64,000 nt of DNA from NCBI RefSeq assembly GCF_949628265.1, contig NC_088789.1, positions 8,424,886-8,488,885 on the forward strand, read 5' to 3'. This DNA is from Cloeon dipterum. Taxonomy: Eukaryota > Arthropoda > Insecta > Ephemeroptera > Baetidae. Both the position numbers and the translations under genes were made by a program. Under the pieces are notes generated by a model that did not search any database, was not told the DNA's origin, and saw only the letters and a program-made list of their open reading frames with translations. Positions 23,801-36,000 of the stretch are shown one piece after another; positions within the stretch are counted from its first letter, which is position 1; the number at the start of each line of letters is the position of its first letter.

Positions 23801-26800
23801 CAGCTTCCTCGGTGAATGTACATTTCTGTAGAAATACAGAAAAATAAACAGCTCGCTACACACCAAGGAAGCTAATAATGAATATCTTCTGAAAATGAAA
23901 AATTAGAACTTACAAGGGAAGATATTCTGAACACTTCATAAACAATTTTGAGAACTTTTAAATTCTAAAAATGTCTTAATAACAATTTTTGAACTCCCAA
24001 AATTCATTGCTTCAGCTTAGGATGCCTTCCCTAGAAAGTTTGAGTAAGTTAAGATACATTTTTCAGATTTTTTAATGTTCACTAACTTGAAATCATTGCA
24101 AAGGAAAAATAGCTCTGAAATATGCAGTAGCAAATTCATTTCTGATTTAAGAAACGTTATTTCTGCATTTAGTAAAATTGGAATTTATGTTCATTTTACA
24201 GCTAGAGCAGTTGAGGGCTACCCGCGTGTCCGTGTCACATTGCCGCTATTGTGCAGTCGCCTGATTACGGAGCAAATGAGTGTGAATGGCGCAAATGTAA
24301 ATAGCACGGTGGCGGCATAGTTTTGCATCAGTATCATGCCGTTGGGTGCGATTCGCAGGCGCGTCCCAATCAAAATTATATGCTGAAGAATGAGTACATA
24401 TGTACAGCGTGCACGCGCTTCTATTGCCGAGTGCTGCTAATGCAAGAGGTGCGCGTTAGGGTTTCCATCCGCCTTGTTAAAACTCGGGTCACGCTCGCAA
24501 AGAGTGAAAATTGATCGATCTTTGCCTGATAAATTCCACTGCCGCTGTGTGTGCCAAATTCAATGCATATTTATGAGCGGTTGATAAAAACAGACCAGTT
24601 TGTCACCCGTCCAATTAAAATTGGCCTTCGCATTCGCTGCGATATGATTTAAATCATTGTTGTACAAAGATCATAACTCACTAATTGTGATTTTCTAATT
24701 CAAATTTATTGCCATAATTTTGGACTTTTAACCAAAATGTTGCGGATTTGCATAGTGTAAAATTGTAAAATAATTATTTCAAGCAGATTAATTAAGCTGT
24801 ACGGTTCACACAGACTCTCAACTCCAATCAGGTGGATTAATTTGTATTCAGGGGTTTAAATTCAATTTGAATATTTTGATTTGGGAAGCCTAATTATTTA
24901 AAATTAAGGTTACAAATTGAATATTTGACATGGATGGCTTCTTTGAGGTTTTATACATAATGCTTTATAAAAAGCTTAATTTTAAATTACATTTTTGAAT
25001 CAAATTTTTTCCAATTATAAAAAAACGTGGCTTTTCCCCGAAATTTCCAGCCTCTAAATATGCTCTGAATCTGAATTTCTGTAGTTTTTTTTTTTAAATT
25101 TATCTACTTGAATAACTTCCTTCACTTTATATTCTTACTCAATGTTAGAGATGCTGTAGATGCTACCTAATAACCATCCGTTATTCAAGTATTTCATGGT
25201 ACCAACCCTTTCTTGCCGTTTTAAAGTCGAGTATATTCGGCAAATCGCTTTTTTAGCATAGTAAGGAGACCCTTTGAAAATACATTTAAATCGTATGGGG
25301 AAAGTTCAGATAAACCAATAAATGGTCGTCTTCCAAGAGTATTTAAATAATCGCATTCACATGCAGAAAAAACTGGATGAACGAGAGTACGACCTTTCAA
25401 AATCGGGTCCACCGAAGCCGAAAAACAGGGGTGAGATAATCGCAAATTCTTGGCAACCTTGTCAGATTGCAATAAAGTGCAAAAGCATCTGACCGTAAGG
25501 CCCCTTTTGCCGGATATAGACGCGCAACCACAAAGGGGGAAACTTGACTAATTTCCGTACGCACGGCTGACCAAGGAATTGAAAAGACGAGACCGCCTAT
25601 CCGCCCTTTGGCTCTGCGCCTTATCTAATTCGGCGTGCTGGAAACCGGTTGAGGTAGGCAGATAAGTTTGCGCTTAGCAGGAAACTTTATCACGTCGCAG
25701 CGGCAAGAAGAAGAGATCAATCTGAACTCTGGCAGCGTGTAATTTATCGTTTGTTCTTTCGTTCTCCAGCCCGCCTACCCGCCCGCCCGCCCGCCTTTTC
25801 ACCCGCGCGGCCAGATTGATTCTCTCTCAATGAGTTATGCACACATATCGCGAAAAGTGTGTGGTAAGCCTCTCCTACGCGCGTGTGTGCTCCATCCGGT
25901 CGACAAGCGCCATCAACCTTCATTAAAACCTTCTTGCTCTGCTAGCAACCGTTTATTTTCACTAAGCCACCACTGCTGGGGTGCGTTAGTCGTCGGCGCG
26001 GAAAATCGTGCGGCTTATTTAGAGTTGGAGTGCAAGCAGAAGGAGAAGTCGTTGCCTATATATGCTGGGTGTCAGGACAACTGCCATTCGGGCCCAGACT
26101 GATTAAACAATACACACGTCTCCTTTCTCCCATATAGCGCTGGAATGCGTTTTGATCAAATGGGAGCCCTCCATTTTGAGAATGGTTGGTATTAGCGGTG
26201 TTCTCGTAGTAATTCTCCTAAGATGGCACTAGACGTGAAGAGGGTGTCTTACAAGGATTTTAATTGCAACGTAAGAGTAAAAGTGGCTCGAAATGCTCAC
26301 AAAGCTCAACGGGCTGAGAGGCGCACCGGCGCCGACTTGCCAATTGCTGCTTTTCTCACCTTTCCAGCGGCTTTAATATCGTTTGACAAAATTGTGCTAT
26401 TATTGTTGCCCTGCAGTTGATATAGGGGTACATTTTTACTAAGGCAATAAAAAACACATAAAACTCCTAAACCCCTTTTCGACGCACATTCAACGACCTG
26501 GATCATCGAGATGAACAAGAAGATGAAGATATGAAGATTATTATTAATTGATGAATAAATTTTATAATTATATATTGAATAAAACCAAAAATATTTTTGG
26601 GTAGTGCCTTCTTTACTAACAATAAGGGAAAAGTTTTTAAGTGGTTAAGTGCCCAAAAACTGTTTTCTAGTTCAACGTTACCGCCTGTGGAACAACCTCC
26701 CACCGAATTTGTGTCACAATGAAAATCAAAGTGCTTTACAAGGAATTAATTTTTAAAAGAACAGTTCTTCAAGGAATATTGAACCACCTATATTTTAACA

Positions 26801-29800
26801 ATAATATTCAAACTGAATTTATTTTGTCTGGATATAGTAATGTATGGGGCAAAATGATCCTGCATAACCACAATAAAGATTACTTTGAAACTATAACCCA
26901 AAAAACCATTCAATCAGATGGGGATTTTGCAATCGGATGGGGTGCATGTGAGAACATCATCACCTGAGTGTACTACCATGCTGAATGTCAAAATAAATTT
27001 GAATTACTTCCTACCCTATAGCATTTACCAGACGTTAGAGACGTCACAAAGTATACTGATCGCAATCTCCGTGTCTACTTTTTTTAGATTTTGTTCTCGT
27101 TAAGACAGTGGCCTATTTTAAAAATTCCAATGGCTCAAAATAGTTTTATTTTTTGTATATATTTCGCTTAATATGTGAATTTATTTTTTGTAAGTAATTA
27201 TATCATTTAAACACGTCGGAATGATTATCTTTCGGGATCTACTTCCTATTGTCTTTCTGGCCGCATTCGCCCAAAACAGAAGACTCGGGGCCCCAGAAGG
27301 TATAATAAATAAAAATTAAGGGGAATCTAGAGATGTTAGAACTGTGGAGTCTGACGGTGAATACTGCTTGGGGAATTGCGAGTGAAATAATGTGGCCGCT
27401 AATTCACCGAGGAAATCTTGGAGCGAGTGTCGCAGCCTGCACTCGAGTGGGTCCTGGCATGGGGTACAAAGGGTGCACACACGGCGCCAGAGGGGGGCGG
27501 ACAATCGCGCGTTCTCTCGCACAACACGCTGCGAACAGAGGCTCCAAGAGAGCAACAGTTGAATGTTTGCTCAGTCTGCGAGAATTTCCTGTGTGTTTTG
27601 GAAATGGCAAACGGCCATTATACTCTCTGGCGAGGAAAAATTGCTCTGCAGTGTAGTTAGTGGTACTGGCTGGGTTCTCGCTGACATGAGAGGTATAATA
27701 TGAGTGTGTTTGTCCGTCTATCTCGTTGATGAGGCCGCTCTCGGTTAATGAAATAGGAGCGGGTGCGCGTGTTTGGCTTTCAACCAGTATTTTTCGCGCG
27801 ACTAATAACACGAACAGGTCGGCCGGGTGGCACATCAGCCAAAATTTGAATGGAGCTTCCCATTCGCTAATGGTTTGGAATTTCGTGTGTTAGTGAGGGA
27901 GAGTCTGGATGTGTTTTGTGTAGTTGAGCAGCGAAAACCGCACTTACGCGTATTTGTAATAAACTCTGGTCATGTAGCCGTACCTCTCGTGCCCAGCAAT
28001 ATCCCTGCAACATTAGAATATGCGGCGATCATTAAATTAAGGTTTATGCATTAACCCTGTCCAATAAAAAGCAATGCGTGGGGAGAAGCCCTGTTTTTTT
28101 GCAGCAACAAAAATCGTGAAGAATTGTGGAGCGTGAAATCCTGCGCAGCTGTTGAATAAACAAACTGGCGGCAGGCCAAATGGCCCATAAATTAATTAAT
28201 TTGCTTTCCAGTACGAGAATTTAAAACGCTTTAAAAAAACTTTCGCAGACTTTTATTCACTTTGCTTTATTCGAGCACAATTGCGTTATTAATTCTCCAG
28301 TCAGTATTTGCATATTCTTCCCTTACCAAAGCATTAAAAAATCATTAGGCACCACCACAATGGCATATCTAAGACGCTATTTCCGTATTTACATCAAAGG
28401 CAGCAGAGGGCAAAATTCAATAATTTTCCCATTAAGCTGGAGAGCAAAAGTATGAGAAGTCGAGTGGGTAAAAACGAGGAAGATTGAATATAAGGAATTT
28501 TATTATCAGTCCCAATGACGCAATGGCGAAAAGACTGGGAAAATCGAAAAGGCTTATTGTATCGCACAAAGGAGCGGAAAATCGAATTTACCAAAGCTGT
28601 AAGTTAATTTTGGTTGTTCTGTTCCACCTGAGCTGCTTCAAAGAAAAGTCTGCGCCGATTGTGATTTTGTACGTCGGAGAAAATCTGCCTGCAACGAAAG
28701 GAAGAGAGGGATTCAGATACAAGGCAGCCACGCTCCGCCGAAAATCTACTGTAAAATTCATGAAACAATAAATTCTGCATAAAATGTTATAGCTCGCATG
28801 ACAGCCGAGGAGAAATAAAGAAAGCTTGGCGAGAAAAAGAGTGAAACACGCGCAGTAAGGAAATGTGTCAGGAGCAGCTGCAACCGCTTGACAAATTTCT
28901 CCTGGAAAACCGCGCTCGCGATACATATGCCGGGGCGAAATCATAAATTATAATATTGCATTTCAAAATCAAAACACTTTCTTTGCCTTTATATATGAAA
29001 ATTTACTGACTCGAAAAAAATAACACAAATTTACGGGAAAGTGGAAGCTAGAAGAGAAAATAACTAAGATGAATTTATAAAATATTTCTCTATCAATGTT
29101 CCGCTTCTGAGCCCATAAAGACTTTGCAAAGGAAGAGATTTTGGCATTGCCACGGCAACGTTTTGCAGAAAAAAAGATGAGTAAACCGATCTGAGCAGCT
29201 GATGAAAAAGTGGAGCTTGCGACGGGCGGACGACCAGTTTTCCTTTTTTGCATTCGTTCGTTGGGCATTATTTGCAAGGCAATGTAGCAGCTAGGTAGGT
29301 CTTGAAGCGACTCAAAGGAAAAAGCTCAGCGTATCAAATTAAAGTGTCTCGTTGGCAGACTGAAGGGAGCGTTCCGACGCGCGTGCTCTATTCTTATCTC
29401 AAACTTGCACACCCAAAACAAACTCACGCTCGCTGGATTGATTTATTGAGCAAATAAGTAAGTGGCGGGGCACACGACGGGCAGCCCAAAAAGACCAGAC
29501 CCCGAATATATACGTGTGCATGCTGCTCGCAAATTAAGTTTTGCGCCGCTTGTAAACAAACAAATTGTCTGTTTCGCGCGGATTACCGTGCTTTTTCTTC
29601 GCTAGCCAGACAGATAATGTGCCGCGTTTCCCGGGGAAGTTCTGCAATTTGCTTCGGCCCATTTTTCACCGCGTGCACCGCATTGTTGTCGGATTGTATT
29701 TATTCATGAAAAGTTCCTCCGCGGGCTTCCATTAAAAAACTCATTTGCAGCGTGATGACAATCGGCACATCAGTCGCATCGCTCCGTTTACGACAGAATA

Positions 29801-30024
29801 ACAATAATGAAGAATTCCTCATAAAATCGCTCTTTTAATTAAAACTTCCGGTATCGCAGCAGCAGGCCTGCATGGAGGTGATAAAAATGTTGTTTTCTGC
29901 CTGAATTTCCAGGAGTCGCAAGGGAATTTTGTAATTATTAGCTTGCGAATTATAAATAAATTAATTATCTGCGTCAACCTTCATTCTGTAACTAATGTGT
30001 ATATGTATATATATATTATTAAAT

Positions 30025-30094
<70 letters not shown>

Positions 30095-33000
30095 ATTTAA
30101 TCAACAGCTAAAGCAGACTATACACTTCCATTATACGAATTATGGTCACAGCCTGATTGCTTCTGTTTTCATTAATTGAATGGAAACACTGCTATGCTAA
30201 GCGCTTGTTTCCTGCTCTATTTGTGAGGTAATTGCCGAAAATTTGGGGCGGTGGTTTGGCGAACTTCCCTCGTTAACGACAGCATTTGCATATCGCGCGG
30301 CGGACACGTCGTTCGGAACACGCGCAACGGTGGGGAACAGATCTGGCTGCTCGTTGTCGAAATTAAATTGCACGCGAGTGACTCCACGGCCGAGGCTAAA
30401 CCCGACGAGGTAAGACGCCTTTTGCAACTGCCGGTGGTAAAAGTAATTAACTTTGATTGCTATCGGGTTAGAAGAACTTGTCGAACGGAAGGGTTGAGCG
30501 ACCCACTTTTTCTACTCGCCCTTTTTTATTTTTATTCCGTCTTCTCCTTCGGTTTTTTCATCAATTTAGGGTCAGCGGTGCTTGGCTAATTGAAAGTCGC
30601 GTCTCTCGCTCTCTTTCTCCCTCACACTGACACGAGGCAAACGCCGTAATTGCCTGCTCGCGAGAGCGAGCTAGCACGGTCGAAAAGCTAGTTTTTGCGT
30701 GTTGTCTGAGCACGAGCACGTACAGGGGAAATACAAAATTAGCAACTCACCCTCGGTGTATCTTTTCACGATGGCCGTTTTTCCTGTTCAAACAGAGAAA
30801 GAAAGGTATGCAGTGGTTATTAAAGGGGAACTATTGCTCTTTGTGTGTGATAGAAGTGCTTAATGAACCTACTCGTTTCTAATCTAACATCAAAAGAGGT
30901 GCAAGTGCGAGAGATTCACTCGAGGGAAAACTTGGCAAACTGCGTTGTGGAAAATCATTGCGCAGTGCTTTGACTTCATTTTCATCGGCATAGAATATAA
31001 GCGTGCAGTTAAATTATCGTTTTCTTATATTTCTTGGAATAAGTTCAGTTAGTATTAACCAGTAAGTCAACTTTTCCCCATGCGTCTCTAATAGTCAGAT
31101 CAATATTAACATTATTGGCTTGGGAATTTAGATCTTTTTTTCGGCAAAAAATGTCGAAGTATATTTATAGTATCTTTAAAAAATGGACAGGCTTCTACGA
31201 TCTTCTCTGAGTGCAAGTTAATATCTTGGGATGGTCAGAAATTTCTAACACTGTGGAAGCGGCGATTGCCAACAACTGCTATCAATGAAATACAAATTCA
31301 AATGTTGCAAAAATCGTCCTACAATTGAAACAACAATAAAAATTCAGCCCTTCGTCGGAAGTTACTGGCAATCGTCGCTTCTGCAGAGTAAATAGTACTT
31401 CAAGAAGTGTCAAAACTTCTGCAATATTAACATTATTGTAGAGGAAGAATAAACAACAATAATTAGGAGGAAATTATTATTGTCTGTTTTCGTGTGTATT
31501 TATCCATGATTTAGTTGGCCAAGAGAATACTGTATGTACATATAACTATGGAAGAAAATATCCCCAGGTCACAGTCAATGAAAAATATTTGAAACGACAA
31601 AGAGTTAATGTTCATACGCAAGCTTGCAATCTTCTCTTTAAGATGTAAATATGGAAGCAGATTGGATTCTAATATTTTCCTTGTTATTGAAAAATAATAC
31701 TTTCAATCAAAAGGGTACAGCACCCTCACTTGATCATTACATCCACAAAATTGATTCATGATTTCAACCCAATTCCATAATAAAAAATAGCAGGACAAAT
31801 AAGCAGCGAAAATTGCTTAAGAGACCAGCTTTAAATCAATGCATCCAGAAATATAATAATATCATTGGAATCGAGTCGCAATGCAATACAAACTTTTGTT
31901 AAGAAGGGTATAACCTAATTTAATTAAATATAGTTATAATCATGGATTTAAGAGTTCCGAGTGCATTCCAAGCATTGAAGAAACCCCGCTTTGCAACTCC
32001 TGTTGTCCCTTTCCTGTTCAGCATGAAACTGAATGATAAATTCCAAAGAAATACATGGGAGGTGAATAAGAGGCTTACCGAAGATTAATTTGGATCGAAG
32101 CTCTGTGGAAATTGATTCGAATACGCAAGTTGCGTGTGAAATGTTGAAAATGTTACATGTAGCTCACAATCAGTTTTCAACTCAAATATTTCGCAGTAAA
32201 TAAATATTTTACGAGAAAATCCGGTTCATATAAATTAAAATTTAGACTTGAAAGCAGGCTCGCTAAAAAACGAGTGACGTGCGATCAGAATATCAAAAGT
32301 GAGGCGGCGGGCGCACAGAAGGCAATAATAAATCGCGTTACGTGCACGCAGTTAAATAAACTTGAATGGCGGTGAATCTGGCATGTGGGCAAAAATGTTG
32401 TCCAAACTTCCATCACCGCTCGCTCGCATTCATCAAAAATGATGATGCATGATATATGTTGTATGACCCCCCTCGGGCGAGTTTTGGTGTAGGCGGCGTC
32501 GTCTGCTGGTGGCGGACTGATCCCGGAACCAAATCCGATTAAATTGATTGCGCGCGGCGTCGATTATCGAGAGGATCAGCGAGCGGAAAAGTTGTGCAGT
32601 TGCATTTTTATATGAAGCAGATTGCTGACTGCGCGCGCCAGCACACGCCGTTTTGTAAATTCTGTCGCGAATAAATCACCGGGGCGCGACATTATTGGGC
32701 GTTAAAATCAATTTGCGGCTGCTGGGGAGCGAGAGGGATGAGGTATTAAAGCGGTATAATCGCCCGTTTCGTCGCAAACAGTGCGCGAGAAAAAAATTGC
32801 CAACGAGGGCAGCATTGGAAATGAGAACGGCAAAAAACGATCACGACAATCGCATAAATCATTTGAATAATAAGCGCCATCCAATGAATGAATGAATGTG
32901 TTTTGATTACATTAATGACGGCTGGTTTATTTTAGTCTCCAGTTTTCGGGGATGGAGAGAGTTAATTTATTTTATTCATATTTTATCCTGCCTGAAAAAG

Positions 33001-36000
33001 CAATTTGTCCAAGAGGTAATTATATATTTTTGATTAAGTATCAGCACAGAGTCTTGGTAGTATAATGCGTGCACAATGACTGTATTCTCAGAACTCTGTT
33101 AAGTAGAATAAAAGGGGAATTTAAATGATAATTTTGTGCCGAATCACAGCCAGCTATGCCTTCAAAAAGTGTTTCTTAAGCTATAAAATGATAATGTACA
33201 ACCGCACGAAAAGAAACTTCAGGCCTATTTTTTAAAAAACAGGCCAACACGAGAGTTATACACCATCCCAGCACAAGTTTCTCTATTTAAATTATGTTTT
33301 TCCCCGGTAATTTACGTAAACGTTTCAAAATAACTTTGTTTTTAAGGAATTTCAGATGGATTAATTAATTTATAGAGTGATCCAGATGGATACGACTTTT
33401 AAGATCTGATTAAAAAAGGTGACTAAACAGGCAATTAAAGGTTTTTTTGGAAAATGTAACAATTGAAAATTATTAGAATTGTTGACTTCAAAAAGAAGTT
33501 GATGTGCAATAAACAAAAGAGGGCCTTTTGATTCAATTAAAAAAAAATAATGCCAATTTTCTCCAAGATTCACAGCGCTTGACCATATTTCTTGGCAGAT
33601 TTCGATTCCTCTAATCGAGATCCATCTTCAATTCAATTCAGTTAAAATCTCTAAAACGGGTCAAAAAAATATTTCAATTTCAATTGTGTGTTGTGTGCTT
33701 AATAAGATTTCAATTACTAAACCGGGGTTTTGAAGAATCAATCCTCTTTTATAATAAGTTCCGTTTTCATAACAATGCACCGAGCTAGAGAGACTAAAAA
33801 TAGTAATTCTCTCAAAATGTACTATTTCGACTTCAAAAATGAAAATTATTTTCACCAAAAACCACTTGTCTGAAATCCGGAATTAGCCATGGGAAATCGC
33901 AAGACTGAAACAAATAGATTAATGGTTCACCTGTCTCATTATTTTGTGGCTTCACATAATCTTAGACGTTGTTCTAATGGCTTCAAATGACATTATTAGC
34001 ATAGCGATGGGAAGCTCCAACAAAATCAAGTTGACCGTCTTAATTTCAAAGCCCTTTATCCCTATTATCATCGCGAGAGAATAATTTGTTAAAGGAGGAA
34101 AATGCATTTGTGTCGCAAAATCTCAAAGTTCTCAAAGTTTGCTTTATATGCTGCAAGTGTAAATATCGTGATGTCTTATGTAGCTAGTTTTACTGCCGGC
34201 CATGAACAATGAAATCGTGCAATCGACTTAGTCTTGTTTTACATAAGTACATGTGAGCTACATAAAGACCTATTCAAATTCCTGAGTATATGTGTTCATG
34301 CTTTGCTATCAGAGACGCTAAATCTTGATACAAAGGCATGAACAATGTTGATGTTTTGAGTCAAGAGGTGCAACACGCAACCCACACATTACCACGCTAT
34401 TCAAAGCAAGAAAGGAAGCGAAAATCAAAGCAAATTAATTTGGACAATCTGGATGTTTTAAAAAGATCAAACGCACTGCATGGTGCGTTACAATATTTTG
34501 TTATTTCTTGATGTGAGGAAAATAGCTGGTTTTGGATTAAAGTGTTCGACCCAAACCGTATCAGCGAGATCGGCTTTTCAGATAATTTTGCTGACCAGCG
34601 CAAATTATTTATTCTGGCTCTCAAAGGGAAGCCGCATGATATACATTCGAACCGTGTGCTGGCGGCAGAGGTACTCAATCACATTAAATTATGCCTAATT
34701 TCCCCTGGAGGGTATCGCGATGACAGCTGCTGGCGCGGTCTGTGATTCAGCCTTGCCCTTGCTGCTTTTCAATGAAATATAATATGAAAAACGGCTCCGT
34801 CGAGAGCCGGAATTAGCTGAGAAATCAGCAACGAATGTGAGAGTGTGTACAACGCTAATTTGCACGTTACACGGACCATTATTTTTCACGCACGTTTTAA
34901 TTTGAATAAAAAACCGGCAGTCAGCCGTGCTTTTATGCAAATTTCATGGAGAGCAGCTCTTTTGCTGCTCGGCACAAAGAGAGCGCCCTTTTTGCCTACC
35001 CCCATTAACGGGGAAAACATCGCTCGTTTTTCTCTCACTCTCCACGCCGCGACGAGGGGTTGTGAAAAATGGTCGATTTTGTTTCAGGCATTATTTGCGA
35101 TGAGGGCACTTAATAATGCCTGCTTCACGTACATAAAGGAAACTCAAGCCTGAAATGAGAGATGCAAGCAGCTCATTTAGACATTCTTGCGGCTGGGCGC
35201 TTGACAAAATATTCTTTGGTTGCAAAAACGAGCCCAAGAGCGGGGAAGATTAATTGAGGCGAAATATTCAACGCTGCTTTTCTTTTCATTTTGCCGAAAA
35301 TATGTGAGCAACAATGGCTGGCATGTAATATATAACATTGTCAACCGCTCGATGATTGCTACTCTTCTGTGGTATTTTAAAAATGATAACCAGTCTGTTT
35401 CCGGCATTTACAAAAAATATTTGCAACGAATGAGTTTATCTCTGTATGAAACGGCTTAGAATGTTGCAAGAAACACAGCGTCGCCTTGGTTTTTTGTCTG
35501 AATTTTTGTTCAAAGGAATGGAAAGATATATTTTAACATTTTTAAAATCAAATCAGGTTTCGTTCTTTGATAATTAAGCCTTCCGTCCTGGTTATTAAAA
35601 GAGATAAAACCTTAATCATTCTTTGATTAAATTTTTTTTATTCTTAGATTTAAGAAAATTTACCCTTTGTCTAGATTTGCGAGATCAAGTCCGGTGTTTT
35701 GCCTCTCAAAATGGTTTTCAAAGACACAGGAGGTTGTTAAGATGATCTTTTTGCCAGTTCTCAGTGGTTTATTTTTCTTAATTAATTGTAAGAGCAATCA
35801 TTCCTTAAAATTAGGACACAAATAAATTTCACAAGCATGTATATGTAAAAATTACAACATATTTTTTACCTTTCATAGGGCAGGATTATACATTGTTACG
35901 GTTTTGGAAATAATTTAAATTCAGGGCTCAGATTGTTTACGTTTACTCGAACCTAAATAATATTGACAGCTCAAAAGGAAATCAATAAACTTGTCACGTA

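Noticed and set aside
26719-27103. Overlapping 82-aa and 61-aa plus-strand frames
   Set aside because: AT-rich, no domain, no plausible splice partners inside the minus-strand Rab intron.
30197-30427. Candidate missing Rab switch exon in a 76-aa minus-strand frame
   Set aside because: Does not read as switch I/II. The true exons were found at 28592-28688 and 27948-28004.
33143-33155. atcacagccagct, identical to the 5' end of the miR-2 family guide
   Set aside because: No complementary arm within about 80 nt on either side, so no precursor hairpin.
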